Shown: positions 27,441 through 36,998, counted from the first letter of the stretch. The stretch is DNA of 64,000 nt from Romboutsia lituseburensis DSM 797 (GCF_900103615.1 NZ_FNGW01000013.1:24001-88000); one strand, 5' to 3'. Made by a program: numbers and translations. Notes: generated from the letters alone by a model not told the origin.

Positions 27441-29810
27441 ATGGAGAAAAGTGCAGTTAGTATAAAAAGTAGAAGTTTAAATTTAAACTATATAAAAATA
27501 AGTAGATATATTGATTTCAATACAATGATGTTTATGGTGATGGGATTTTTATTGAGTAGATCTATGCTAATAGGATCTATAGCTCCATTAGGAATAGCAT
27601 TCTTTTTATATGTATCTAAAGTGGAGCGATACAAAATACCAGTTTTTATATCTACTTTATTAGGTATATTACTATCAACAAATAGTATGTCTTATATTTT
27701 AAAGTATTCACTATGCTTAATTATATTTATGGTCATCAATAAAACCATAAAACAAATAAATTCGGTATGGAAGATTGCACTTATAGGTGCATTTGTATTA
27801 TTACCTATTTCTATTGGACAAGCTTTACTATCTAATAAATACTTATATGATATAGTAGTTGCAATTATGGAAAGCTCAATTATGTTTATAGGAGTATATA
27901 TATTTTCATATGGTATAGGAATGATAGTTAACACGAATAATAAAATTGCTGTCAATGTTGAAGAAGCAATATCTATAAGTTTACTAGTTACGTTTAGTAT
28001 TATGGGTATAGGCGAATTATCAATAATGGGTGTTTCAATAAGAATTGTATTATCAACCATGCTAATCTTAATAGCATCAATTTTAGGTGGTGCGTCTATG
28101 GGAGCGACATCTGGGGTTATAGTAGGAATTGCATTTATTATAAATAATATAACATCAGGCATATATATGGGAATTTTTTCGTTTGCAGGTTTAATAAGTG
28201 GAGCATTTAATAAAATTAATAAATATTTCTGTATATTAGGATATATATTAAGCTGGATGATGTTATATGCATATAATTCTGGAGTTGGATCAAGTTTAAA
28301 TCAATTAAGGGATATACTAATAGCCTCGTTAATAGTTATAGTTTTACCCGAAAAATTTTTTAGTAGAATAGAAAGAATAATAAAAACTAATATTACAACA
28401 AATGAAGTTGTTTATGATTATATAAATAGAAGTAAGAATATGGCAAATAGTAGGCTTATGAATATGAATAAAGCTTATAATAGCTTAGCAGACACATTTG
28501 ACCAAATAAGAGAAAGAGAAAAAGTAGTAGATCAAAGAGATATAGCAAGTATCATAGATATGATACATAATGACCAATGTAAAGACTGTAGTATGAGGCG
28601 AAGATGTTGGGATTTAAAGTTTAATCATACATATACATTAATGAATGAGATATTAGAAAAGTTAGAAGAAAATGGAGAGATAACTTGCAATCATATATCA
28701 GAAGAATTTATAAAAGAATGTATAAAACCAGAGTCAGTTGTAAAGGCATCTAATTATTATTATAAACTATTTGCTCTAGATTATAATTGGAACCTTAGAT
28801 TTTCAGAGAGTAGAAGATTGATTGCAAATCAAATAAGAAGCATGTCAAAAGCAATTGAAGACCTATCACAAGATTTAGAAACTAATGTAATTTTAGACCT
28901 AGAAAAGGAGAATGAAATCCAAGATTATTTAGAAAGAAACAACATAACAGTAGATAAAGTTAATTATATCACTAAAGACAATGATGACTTTGAAATTAAG
29001 ATAGAAAAGAAAACTTGTAGTAGTGGATGTATGTGTGAAGATAAAATTTTAAAGGTATTATCTGATTTTATGGGAGAGGATATATCTGCTCAAAAGACAG
29101 GATGCAAATCATTAGGGGGAAAATGTAAAGTAACTCTTAGTAAAAGTCAAAACTTTAAAGTAATAACAGATGTAGCGTCTATGTCAAAAGATGGACATAT
29201 ACTTTGTGGAGATAATTATACACATATGGATATTAATGATAGTAAGTATATGGTTGCAATTAGTGATGGTATGGGGAAAGGTACAAAGGCCTATGAAGAA
29301 TCATCAATTACCATAGATATACTAGAGAAGATGATGGATGCAAAAATAGATGATGAAATAATTATAAACACTATCAATAACATGTTACTATTAAAATCAT
29401 CAGATGAAATGTTTTCAACTCTAGACTTGGGTATCATTGATCTTAAAAAAGGAATGTTAGAAACAATAAAAATGGGAGCATGCTCAACATATATAAAAAG
29501 AGATGTTGATGACGTAGATTTAATATCTTCTTCATCTTTACCAGTAGGAATATTATCTGATATAAAATTAGACAGAAAAACTGTTAAGATAAACAAAGGT
29601 GATTATATAATTATGGTATCTGATGGGATACTAGATGCAGGTAAAAATAACAATATGGGAGATAACTGGTTAATATATTTCCTAAAATCAATTGAAACTA
29701 CAAACCCTAAGGAAATAGCCAACTTAATACTAGACAGAGCATTAGAAATACAAAATGGATCTGTTGAAGATGATATGACGGTATTAGTTAGCAAAGTGTG
29801 CTCAGCTTAA
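27441..29810 (+). CDS. spoIIE: Stage II sporulation protein E (membrane PP2C phosphatase)
   Basis: SpoIIE dephosphorylates SpoIIAA, releasing sigma F in the forespore, and binds the asymmetric septum. The 789 aa protein has about ten N-terminal membrane helices (about 30-310), a central linker with a cysteine cluster (CKDCSMRRRC near 379-388), and a PP2C domain (about 575-789) with metal ligands D609 in DGMGKG and D777/D778 in DDMTVL. ATG at 27441 follows GAGGGGG. It is a single-gene unit with its own promoter, as expected for the start of compartment-specific sporulation. Confidence 0.96.
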   Translation: MEKSAVSIKSRSLNLNYIKISRYIDFNTMMFMVMGFLLSRSMLIGSIAPLGIAFFLYVSKVERYKIPVFISTLLGILLSTNSMSYILKYSLCLIIFMVINKTIKQINSVWKIALIGAFVLLPISIGQALLSNKYLYDIVVAIMESSIMFIGVYIFSYGIGMIVNTNNKIAVNVEEAISISLLVTFSIMGIGELSIMGVSIRIVLSTMLILIASILGGASMGATSGVIVGIAFIINNITSGIYMGIFSFAGLISGAFNKINKYFCILGYILSWMMLYAYNSGVGSSLNQLRDILIASLIVIVLPEKFFSRIERIIKTNITTNEVVYDYINRSKNMANSRLMNMNKAYNSLADTFDQIREREKVVDQRDIASIIDMIHNDQCKDCSMRRRCWDLKFNHTYTLMNEILEKLEENGEITCNHISEEFIKECIKPESVVKASNYYYKLFALDYNWNLRFSESRRLIANQIRSMSKAIEDLSQDLETNVILDLEKENEIQDYLERNNITVDKVNYITKDNDDFEIKIEKKTCSSGCMCEDKILKVLSDFMGEDISAQKTGCKSLGGKCKVTLSKSQNFKVITDVASMSKDGHILCGDNYTHMDINDSKYMVAISDGMGKGTKAYEESSITIDILEKMMDAKIDDEIIINTINNMLLLKSSDEMFSTLDLGIIDLKKGMLETIKMGACSTYIKRDVDDVDLISSSSLPVGILSDIKLDRKTVKINKGDYIIMVSDGILDAGKNNNMGDNWLIYFLKSIETTNPKEIANLILDRALEIQNGSVEDDMTVLVSKVCSA

Positions 29811-29858
29811 ATTAGTTTAGAAGATTATACAAATACCATAAAATAGAACAAAATCAAT

Positions 29859-30187
29859 ATATCAACAATATCAACATAAAATGTTAATAATATGTGGATA
29901 ACTTTTATAATAAATATACAAACGCTTAAAACATTGAAATTCCAAAGTTCGACAAATTTAAACAATATAATTTAAAAACGGTTAATCTTTATAAATACAT
30001 TATTAAAGTAGGAATATCTATAAAAATAGTTGATAAAGTTATAAAAATTGTTGATAAGTTATTAATTTATGTTAATAAGGTGTTAAAGTTTTAAAAAAAA
30101 ATAAAAATAAAAACCCGTATGAATACTGAAAAAACTAAATATTTGTCGGAAATTTACCTGTGAATATGTTGATAACTATGTGGATAA
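29859..30187 (+). other. Intergenic cluster of DnaA-box-like sequences
   Basis: The 477-base gap between spoIIE and the peptidase gene has no ORF. It holds two exact TGTGGATAA sites (29893-29901 and 30179-30187), the complement of the consensus box TTATCCACA. Near matches in the same orientation start at 29882, 30028, 30049, 30070, 30159 and 30167. A tandem ATATCAACA pair (29859-29876) reads the other way. The last three sites are 8 and 12 bases apart and are followed by a T- and A-rich stretch. No dnaA, dnaN or rpmH is nearby and genes on both sides point the same way, so a DnaA-titration or regulatory cluster is likelier than the replication origin. Confidence 0.6.
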
Positions 30188-30241
30188 ATTGATTTTTTTA
30201 AATAAAATACTATGGTAATAGTTGAATAATATGGTGTAAAA

Positions 30242-30284
30242 AAGCCATCCTAATTATAAGTAGACTTTATTGAAAGGATGGCTT
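30242..30284 (+). promoter_or_regulatory. Hairpin covering the ribosome site of the secreted peptidase gene
   Basis: AAGCCATCCT (30242-30251) is exactly complementary to AGGATGGCTT (30275-30284), with a 23-base loop. The 3' arm contains the AAAGGA-type ribosome site of the next gene. There is no T tract, so translational control is a better guess than termination. Confidence 0.55.
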
Positions 30285-30287
30285 CTT

Positions 30288-32198
30288 ATGGGGAAAAAAT
30301 TAGGTAAAATAGTTATATGTTTGAGTATATCTATAATTTTTAGCTTAGCTGATAATGATAAGGTATACAGTCAAAGTATTTTAGAAACAAATAAAGCAAT
30401 TATAGAAAGTAAAAACAATGAAGAAAAAAATCAGCCTTCTGAAGAAACTAAAGAAAAACCTAAAAAAAGGTATGTACAAACATCATGGAATATAAATACT
30501 TTATATAAAAGTGATGAAGAATGGAATAAGGAATTAAAAGACTTTAATAAGGATAGTAAAGAGTTAAAAAATTATATTGGTAAAGTTACTAAGTCAAAAA
30601 CTCATTTAGTATTTGCATTAGATATCAAAGAAAATCTAGATATAAGAATGAATAAACTTTGTGCATATGTTAAGTTAAAACAAGATATAAATAAAAACTC
30701 GTATAAGTATTTAAATATGAACGATACATTAGATAAAGTTTATAGAGATTATGTATCTATTTGTTCAGATTTAGAACTTGAAGTTTTAAAGTTATCAAAT
30801 AAAGAATACAAAGAAATTATATCAAACAATAAAATTAATAGAAAATATGGTATGTATCTAGACAATATTAGAAGGTCTAAAAAATATTATTTAGATGATA
30901 AATCAGAAGATTTATTAGAACATGTATCTCCAATAGCATCTTTGCCGGGTCAAGTATATGAATTGTTTAGAAATATGGATAAAAAAACAAATTTAAATCC
31001 ATCTGAGTATGCTAGTGCCTTAGAATCACCAAATAGACAGGAAAGAAAATCTGCATATCAAGGAGAATTTATAGCTTACAATGATAACATAAATACGTTG
31101 GGAGGGCTGTTAGTAGGTCAGGTTAAAAAGAATGCTTTTTACTCAAATCAAAGAGGATATAAATCATCTTTAGAAATGTACCTTCAATCAGATGATATAA
31201 ATGAGAAGGTTTATGATAAATTGATAGAAACTGTTAGTAAAAATACATCTAGCCTTCATAAATATGTTAGCTTAAGAAAACAAGTTTTGAATTTAGATAA
31301 GTTATATTATTATGATATGTTTGTACCACTTGTATCACCTGTAGATAATGATATTACTTATGAAAAAGCTCAAGGAATAATATATTCTGCATTATCTCCA
31401 CTTGGAAAAGAATATGGAGATATACTTTATAAGGCTTTTAATGAAAGATGGGTAGATGTTTATTCTAATGAAAATAAAGTAAGTGGAGCATATTGTTTAT
31501 CAGTTTATGATAATCATCCATATATACTAACAAATTATAATAATACTTTAAACTCAGTATCCACATTGGCGCATGAATTGGGTCATGCTGCATATGAGTA
31601 TATGAGTTCAAAGAATCAAAATTATTTTAATTCGAATCCTTCAATATTTACACATGAAGTAGCTTCAACAACAAATGAAGCTTTACTGTATGAGGTACTT
31701 ATAAAAAATGCTTCTAACCCTAAAGAAAAAGCATACTATATAACTCAATACTTAGATTTAATTAAAAACACATTGTACCTACAAACTATGTATGCGGAGT
31801 TTGAAAAAACTATACATGAAATGGTTGAAAAAGGAGAAAGTGTAAACTCATTAGTATTAGATGATGTATGGGGTCAGCTTTTGAAAAAATATTATGGGAA
31901 AGACTATGAACTTGACCAATTAGCTAAGGTTGGATGGTCAAGAATACCGCATTTTTATAATAGTTTTTATGTTTACAAATATGCGACTGGATGTAGCGCA
32001 GGTGTAAGCTTTGCACAGTATATATTATCAAATGGATCAGATGCATATATAAATTTCCTTAAACAAGGAAGTTCAGATTATCCAACTAAGTTACTTAAAG
32101 AAGCAGGTGTAGATTTAACTACTACTAAACCTATAGAAGATACTATAAAAAAATTTGATTCTTTGGTAAAAGAATTAGAGAAAACTTTATCAAAATAA
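30288..32198 (+). CDS. Exported M3-family oligoendopeptidase F-like metallopeptidase
   Basis: A zinc endopeptidase that cuts short peptides. The active-site motif HELGH is at 429-433, with a downstream Glu in THEVASTTNEALL. The PepF core covers about 70-630. Unlike ordinary cytosolic PepF it begins with a signal-like segment, GKIVICLSISIIFSLA, followed by a Lys- and Glu-rich linker to about residue 60, so it is probably exported. No lipobox is seen. ATG at 30288 is preferred to the in-frame ATG at 30270 because the ribosome site lies between them. Single gene, terminator after it. Confidence 0.9.
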   Translation: MGKKLGKIVICLSISIIFSLADNDKVYSQSILETNKAIIESKNNEEKNQPSEETKEKPKKRYVQTSWNINTLYKSDEEWNKELKDFNKDSKELKNYIGKVTKSKTHLVFALDIKENLDIRMNKLCAYVKLKQDINKNSYKYLNMNDTLDKVYRDYVSICSDLELEVLKLSNKEYKEIISNNKINRKYGMYLDNIRRSKKYYLDDKSEDLLEHVSPIASLPGQVYELFRNMDKKTNLNPSEYASALESPNRQERKSAYQGEFIAYNDNINTLGGLLVGQVKKNAFYSNQRGYKSSLEMYLQSDDINEKVYDKLIETVSKNTSSLHKYVSLRKQVLNLDKLYYYDMFVPLVSPVDNDITYEKAQGIIYSALSPLGKEYGDILYKAFNERWVDVYSNENKVSGAYCLSVYDNHPYILTNYNNTLNSVSTLAHELGHAAYEYMSSKNQNYFNSNPSIFTHEVASTTNEALLYEVLIKNASNPKEKAYYITQYLDLIKNTLYLQTMYAEFEKTIHEMVEKGESVNSLVLDDVWGQLLKKYYGKDYELDQLAKVGWSRIPHFYNSFYVYKYATGCSAGVSFAQYILSNGSDAYINFLKQGSSDYPTKLLKEAGVDLTTTKPIEDTIKKFDSLVKELEKTLSK

Positions 32199-32231
32199 AT
32201 AACATTTAAATACTTAATTTAAAGTTATATT

Positions 32232-32260
32232 AAAAGTCCTATTTTTAATAGGACTTTTTT
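32232..32260 (+). terminator. Terminator after the exported peptidase gene
   Basis: Twelve-base-pair stem (32232-32243 with 32247-32258) with a three-base loop and T run. Confidence 0.9.
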
Positions 32261-32311
32261 ACATATTAAAATTATAAATTTAAACTTTAGTATAGATATG
32301 GAGGAATTATT

Positions 32312-33199
32312 ATGCAAAGTAAAGTGAAAAAAGCTGTGATACCAGCGGCTGGTCTTGGTACGAGATTTTTACCAGCCACTAAAGCTCAGCCAAAAGAAAT
32401 GTTACCTATAGTAGATAAGCCAACATTACAGTATATAATAGAAGAAGCTGTGGAATCTGGAATAGAAGAGATATTAATAATAACTGGTAGGAACAAAAAA
32501 TCAATAGAAGATCATTTTGACAAATCAGTAGAGTTAGAACTAGAATTACAGCAAAAAGGAAAAAAGGAATTATTGGAAATAGTTCAAAAAATATCAAATA
32601 TGATAAATATACATTATATAAGACAAAAAGAACCTAAAGGTCTTGGAGATGCTATATACTGTGCAAGACATTTTATAGGGGATGAACCTTTTGCAGTAAT
32701 GCTTGGAGATGATATAGTTGATAATAATATTCCTTGTTTAAAGCAACTTATAGATGCTTACGATGAATATAGGACAACTATATTGGGAGTTCAAAAAGTA
32801 GATATAAAAGATACCAATAAATATGGTATAATATCAGCTAAGTATATAGAAGATAGAGTTTATAAAGTTAAAGATTTAGTAGAAAAACCAGAATCGAGCA
32901 ATGCACCATCTAATATAGCTATATTAGGGAGATATATTATAACGCCTGAAATATTTGATATATTAGAGAACTTACCTCCAGGTAAAGGCGGAGAAGTTCA
33001 ACTAACTGATGCTTTAAAGTTATTGTCTAAAAAGGAAGCTATGTATGCATATAATTTTGAAGGAAGAAGATATGATGTAGGTGATAAGTTAGGTTTCTTA
33101 GAAGCTACAGTAGATTATGCCCTTAAGAGAGATGATATTAAAGATGATTTTCTAAATTATCTAAAGCAAGTTTGTGACAGGTGTGAAAGTATAGATTAA
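32312..33199 (+). CDS. galU: UTP-glucose-1-phosphate uridylyltransferase
   Basis: Makes UDP-glucose for cell-wall polymers, glycolipids and galactose metabolism. The 295 aa protein has AVIPAAGLGTRFLPATKA (nucleotide loop), PKEMLPIVDKP and VEKPE, all diagnostic of GalU. ATG start after TGGAGGAA. It lies alone between terminators with only a small membrane-protein ORF behind it. Confidence 0.96.
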   Translation: MQSKVKKAVIPAAGLGTRFLPATKAQPKEMLPIVDKPTLQYIIEEAVESGIEEILIITGRNKKSIEDHFDKSVELELELQQKGKKELLEIVQKISNMINIHYIRQKEPKGLGDAIYCARHFIGDEPFAVMLGDDIVDNNIPCLKQLIDAYDEYRTTILGVQKVDIKDTNKYGIISAKYIEDRVYKVKDLVEKPESSNAPSNIAILGRYIITPEIFDILENLPPGKGGEVQLTDALKLLSKKEAMYAYNFEGRRYDVGDKLGFLEATVDYALKRDDIKDDFLNYLKQVCDRCESID

Positions 33200-33224
33200 A
33201 ATAAATAATATAGGGGTGAACTGA

Positions 33225-33344
33225 ATGTCTAAAAAAGAAAAACAAAAGAAAAAAAATAAAATTATAGCTGTATCTATAGTAGTAGTTCTTGTAGCGACAA
33301 GTATGACGACATTATTTGGATTATTTGCATCAATGATGCAATAA
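33225..33344 (+). CDS. Small single-span membrane protein (DUF4044-like)
   Basis: A 39-residue ORF: a Lys-rich start (SKKEKQKKKNK) followed by one hydrophobic helix (IIAVSIVVVLVATSM) and a short tail. The ATG follows AGGGGTG at good spacing, and a terminator follows the stop, which argues for a real gene. It resembles the tiny basic one-helix proteins annotated DUF4044 in Firmicutes, whose function I do not know. Lies 25 bases after galU and is probably co-transcribed. Confidence 0.7.
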   Translation: MSKKEKQKKKNKIIAVSIVVVLVATSMTTLFGLFASMMQ

Positions 33345-33366
33345 AAGCTTTAAATAAAACAAAGAG

Positions 33367-33403
33367 AGCATGGATTTTTATTAAAATATTCATGCTTTTT
33401 TTA
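33367..33403 (+). terminator. Terminator after the small membrane protein gene
   Basis: AGCATGGA (33367-33374) pairs with TTCATGCT (33389-33396), with further A/T pairing inside the loop, then seven or more T. Confidence 0.75.
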
Positions 33404-33490
33404 TTGCAAAAATAAATGTGATACACTAAATAACTCGTATTATATATATATTTACTAATTAAAAAATATAATGTATAATTTTAAGCAGTA

Positions 33491-33555
33491 AATATAATTA
33501 AAAGTTGATTATTAATGAACATATATATTATTTATAATACACTTTTAATTATATT
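33491..33555. repeat. 15-bp inverted repeat upstream of glpX
   Basis: AATATAATTAAAAGT (33491-33505) and its exact complement at 33541-33555 flank a 35-base spacer, about 55 bases before glpX. No T tract follows directly. It could be an operator, a long hairpin or chance in AT-rich DNA. Confidence 0.4.
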
Positions 33556-33608
33556 AGATCGATTTTTTATAAACTAAGAATATAATTCGTTGAGGAGAGG
33601 GAATATTT

Positions 33609-34610
33609 ATGGATAGAAATTTGGCATTAGAACTTGTTAGAGTAACAGAGGCAGCAGCATTAGTTTCATCTAAGTTTATGGGAAAAGGTGATAAAAATGG
33701 AGCTGATGGAGCAGCTGTTGAGGCTATGAGAAAAGCTTTTGAATCGGTAAAAATAAGTGGGGAAGTAGTTATAGGTGAAGGCGAGTTAGATGAAGCTCCA
33801 ATGCTATATATAGGTGAAAAAGTAGGAATGAAAACACCAAATAGTATGGAGGTAGATATAGCTGTAGATCCATTAGATGGAACAACTTTAATTGCAAAAG
33901 GTCTTCCTAATGCAATATCGGTAATAGCTATGGGGGCTAAAGGTAGTCTATTAAATGCACCTGATACTTATATGAAAAAAATAATTGTTGGGCCTAAAGC
34001 CAAAGGTAGCATAGATTTAAATAAAACTCATGAAGAAAATATAAAAAATGTAGCTAAAGCCTTAGGTAAAAAGACAACTCAAATGACTATAATTGTTCAA
34101 GATAGAGAAAGACATAATGATATAGTTCAAGCAGCTAGAAAACTGGGAGCTAGGATAAAAATGTTTGGAGATGGAGATGTTGCTGCAGCAATTGCAACAT
34201 GCTTTGAAGAAACAGGCATAGATATGCTTATGGGAATTGGTGGAGGACCAGAGGGTGTAATAACTGCTGCTGCAATAAAATGCATGGGCGGAGATATGCA
34301 AGCACAAATTTATCCTCTGAGCGAACAAGAAAGAATAAGATGCCATGAAATGGGATTCTCAGATAAAGATATTGAAAAAATATTAGAAATAGAAGATCTA
34401 GCAAAAGGAGATGAGCTATTCTTTGCTGCTACAGGAATCACAGAGGGAGATTTATTAAAGGGAGTTATACAAATAGGTAGTGATAAAGCGAAAACACAGT
34501 CTGTAGTAATGAGAGCAAAAACAGGAACTATAAGATTTGTTGATGCAATACATAATCTAGATAAGAATGATATACTTGTTGAATTGATGAAAAAATACAA
34601 TATGGAATAA
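33609..34610 (+). CDS. glpX: Fructose-1,6-bisphosphatase, class II
   Basis: Hydrolyses fructose-1,6-bisphosphate to fructose-6-phosphate in gluconeogenesis. The 333 aa protein has the metal-binding motif VDPLDGTT, the class-II signature GEGELDEAPMLYIGE and GGGPEGV. ATG follows AGGAGAGGG. It lies before rho as in several Firmicutes. Confidence 0.95.
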   Translation: MDRNLALELVRVTEAAALVSSKFMGKGDKNGADGAAVEAMRKAFESVKISGEVVIGEGELDEAPMLYIGEKVGMKTPNSMEVDIAVDPLDGTTLIAKGLPNAISVIAMGAKGSLLNAPDTYMKKIIVGPKAKGSIDLNKTHEENIKNVAKALGKKTTQMTIIVQDRERHNDIVQAARKLGARIKMFGDGDVAAAIATCFEETGIDMLMGIGGGPEGVITAAAIKCMGGDMQAQIYPLSEQERIRCHEMGFSDKDIEKILEIEDLAKGDELFFAATGITEGDLLKGVIQIGSDKAKTQSVVMRAKTGTIRFVDAIHNLDKNDILVELMKKYNME

Positions 34611-34664
34611 AAAATAGAGGGCAATAAGCGGATTTTAAAAGTTAAATTTTTGTTAAGGATAGAG

Positions 34665-34715
34665 AAGATTTAGCCTTGAATATGTAAAAATATTTGGGCA
34701 TAAATCTTTTTTATT
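34665..34715 (+). terminator. Terminator after glpX
   Basis: AAGATTTAGCC pairs with GGCATAAATCTT (one-base bulge), with inner pairing of AATAT and ATATT, followed by TTTTTT. Confidence 0.75.
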
Positions 34716-34891
34716 TTGAATAGTTATTGTAGTGATAATGCTTTTAAAATTAAGTTATATCAATACTTATAAAAAATAAATATTGAAAAAAATAAAAATA
34801 TATAACTAAGTGTTTAAGAAAATTAAAAATTGTACAATATATATAATACTGGAAATAAAATTAACGTATAATTGGTTTTGATTTTTATTTA
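34716..34891. other. AT-rich spacer upstream of rho, no feature seen
   Basis: Between the glpX terminator and the rho promoter I find no ORF, clear fold or repeat. Confidence 0.5.
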
Positions 34892-34920
34892 TTGACCTTA
34901 ATATACTAAGATGATATTAT
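34892..34920 (+). promoter_or_regulatory. Promoter for rho
   Basis: TTGACC and TATTAT are separated by exactly 17 bases. The start would be near 34927, giving a leader of about 95 bases that includes a pyrimidine-rich, C-containing stretch (about 34943-34971). Confidence 0.75.
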
Positions 34921-35020
34921 TAGAGTTAATTGTAAAGTAAAACTTTTCTTTTTCACACCTTTAATTCCCTTAAAAAATAAATGGAAATTATATAATGAGA
35001 TAGAGATGAGGAGGATTCTT

Positions 35021-36637
35021 TTGAGTTTAGATGATATAACATTGGATGAATTGAGTGGTAAAACGCTAACTCAATTAAAAGATATAGCTAAAGAATTAGG
35101 AATAAAGTCTATAAGTAAGTACAAAAAAAATGAATTGATAGAAGTGATTACTGAAAATTTAAATAAAAAAAGTACGCCAAAACAAGAGATAAATAAAAAA
35201 GAACGAGAAGAGAAAAAAGAAGATGTTAAAGAAGAAAAGATAAACAATTCATATAACAATAGAAATAGAGAACAAAGAAGCTTTGATAATAGACAAGAAA
35301 ATAGAACTTATGTGAAGCCATATGAAAAAAAAGAACCAAATAGCAATAATGAACATAATTCTTATACTTCGGATAATAAATATTCACGTAATAATGAAAA
35401 TAGATACCAAAAAAACGAAAACAGAACTAGTAGTATAGAAAATGGAAATTCAAGAAACAATAATTATAAAAATAATTATAGCCCTAAGGTAGTGGACGAG
35501 TCTAAAATAGTAGATGAATTCAATACTTCAAAAGATGATGAAGTTATGGGAGTCCTTGAAATATTACCGGATGGATTTGGATTTTTAAGAGGATCAAATT
35601 ACTTATCAACAGAAGATGATGTTTATGTATCACCTTCACAAATAAGAAGGTTTAATATGAAAACTGGAGATAAGGTTAAAGGTATAACTAGACATCCAAA
35701 GACTGGTGAAAAGTTTAGAGCCCTTTTATATGTACAAAAAATAAATGATGAAAATCCAGAAACTGCAATTCAAAGAAGATCGTTCGAATTGTTAACACCA
35801 ATATATCCAGAGGAAAGATTAACACTTGAAAGAAGTCAAAATGACATAGCTACAAGGTTGATAGACTTAATATCTCCTATTGGTAAAGGTCAAAGAGGAT
35901 TGATAGTAGCGCCTCCAAAGGCAGGTAAAACAAGTTTACTAAAGAATGTTGCAAATAGTATATCAAAAAATCATCCTGATGTTGAATTGATAGTGCTTCT
36001 TATAGATGAAAGACCAGAAGAAGTTACAGATATGAGAGAATCAATTGATGGAGATGTAATATACTCTACATTTGATCAAGTATCAAGTCATCATGTAAAA
36101 GTAGCAGAGATGGTTTTAAATAGAGCGCAAAGATTAGTTGAACATGGTAAGGATGTAGTCATACTATTAGATAGTATAACGAGACTTGCTAGAGCGTATA
36201 ACTTAACTATTTCACCAACAGGAAGAACTCTGTCTGGTGGTTTAGATCCAGGTGCTTTACATGGACCTAAAAAATTCTTTGGTGCAGCTAGAAATATAAG
36301 ACAAGGTGGTTCTTTAACTATCTTAGCAACAGCTTTAGTTGAAACTGGATCAAGAATGGATGATGTAATTTTCGAAGAGTTTAAAGGTACTGGAAATATG
36401 GAACTTAACTTAGATAGAAAACTAGCAGAAAAAAGAATATTCCCTGCTGTTGATATATATAAATCAGGTACTAGAAGAGAAGACTTATTACTTACTGATC
36501 AAGAGAAAACTGCTCTTTGGAAATTAAGAAGAGAAATGAGCAATAATTCTGTTATGGAAGTGACTGATAAAGTTATCGAATTATTAAAGAGAACAAAAAA
36601 TAATGACGAGTTTATAAAATCTATAAAAGGACTTTAA
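35021..36637 (+). CDS. rho: Transcription termination factor Rho with Asn-rich insertion
   Basis: Rho is a hexameric RNA translocase that ends transcription. The protein has the N-terminal helical bundle ([18 protein letters not shown]), a long insertion, the cold-shock RNA-binding domain (from about 165, [14 protein letters not shown]), Walker A in [10 protein letters not shown] and the [15 protein letters not shown]-loop region. I chose the TTG at 35021, after GAGGAGG; the ATG at 35006 overlaps that site. Residues 75-152 are highly unusual: 24 of 78 are Asn, with many Arg, Tyr, Ser and Lys. This kind of insert occurs in clostridial Rho and resembles the prion-forming segment of C. botulinum Rho. 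Length 538 aa. Confidence 0.96.
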   Translation: MSLDDITLDELSGKTLTQLKDIAKELGIKSISKYKKNELIEVITENLNKKSTPKQEINKKEREEKKEDVKEEKINNSYNNRNREQRSFDNRQENRTYVKPYEKKEPNSNNEHNSYTSDNKYSRNNENRYQKNENRTSSIENGNSRNNNYKNNYSPKVVDESKIVDEFNTSKDDEVMGVLEILPDGFGFLRGSNYLSTEDDVYVSPSQIRRFNMKTGDKVKGITRHPKTGEKFRALLYVQKINDENPETAIQRRSFELLTPIYPEERLTLERSQNDIATRLIDLISPIGKGQRGLIVAPPKAGKTSLLKNVANSISKNHPDVELIVLLIDERPEEVTDMRESIDGDVIYSTFDQVSSHHVKVAEMVLNRAQRLVEHGKDVVILLDSITRLARAYNLTISPTGRTLSGGLDPGALHGPKKFFGAARNIRQGGSLTILATALVETGSRMDDVIFEEFKGTGNMELNLDRKLAEKRIFPAVDIYKSGTRREDLLLTDQEKTALWKLRREMSNNSVMEVTDKVIELLKRTKNNDEFIKSIKGL

Positions 36638-36654
36638 ACTAATACAAAAACTGC

Positions 36655-36683
36655 TTGAACCCATAAAAAACTTATGTTATAAT
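36655..36683 (+). promoter_or_regulatory. Promoter for rpmE
   Basis: TTGAAC and consensus TATAAT separated by 17 bases, right after rho and about 70 bases before rpmE. Confidence 0.75.
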
Positions 36684-36754
36684 GGTGTAGTTGATAATGC
36701 AAAACGAAAAATTAATATATTTAATTTATAAAATCAAGAGAAGAGGTGACTAGA

Positions 36755-36955
36755 ATGCAAAAAGATATACAACCAAAATACGAAGCTGTAGAAGTACGTT
36801 GTGCTTGTGGGAACACATTCAAAGCTGGTTCTGTTAAGGACGAGATAAAAATAGAAATATGTTCTGAGTGCCATCCTTTCTATACTGGAAAGCAAAAGAA
36901 TATAGAAGCTGGTGGAAGAATAGACAAGTTCAAGAAGAGATTCAAAATGGACTAA
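36755..36955 (+). CDS. rpmE: Ribosomal protein bL31 (zinc-binding form)
   Basis: A 66 aa large-subunit protein. Cys16 and Cys18 (CAC) with Cys36 and Cys39 (CSEC) form the zinc site, marking the C+ type that can store zinc. The tail [20 protein letters not shown] is the family signature. ATG at 36755 follows AGAGGTGAC; an in-frame GTG nine bases earlier overlaps it. It has its own promoter after rho. Confidence 0.97.
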   Translation: MQKDIQPKYEAVEVRCACGNTFKAGSVKDEIKIEICSECHPFYTGKQKNIEAGGRIDKFKKRFKMD

Positions 36956-36968
36956 TTTTTATAAATAT

Positions 36969-36998
36969 GGAGTTGGGGAGCCAACTCCTATTTTATTT
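36969..36998 (+). terminator. Terminator after rpmE
   Basis: GGAGTTGG (36969-36976) pairs with CCAACTCC (36981-36988), loop GGAG, followed by TATTTTATTT. Confidence 0.85.

Noticed and set aside
27692..28162. Minus-strand ORF of 156 codons inside spoIIE
   Set aside because: It lies in the antisense of the membrane region of spoIIE, is Ile-rich low complexity and lacks a ribosome site; a shadow of the real gene.
29859..30187. Chromosomal replication origin
   Set aside because: DnaA-like boxes are present, but no dnaA, dnaN or rpmH is nearby and genes on both sides read the same way, which does not fit a bidirectional origin.
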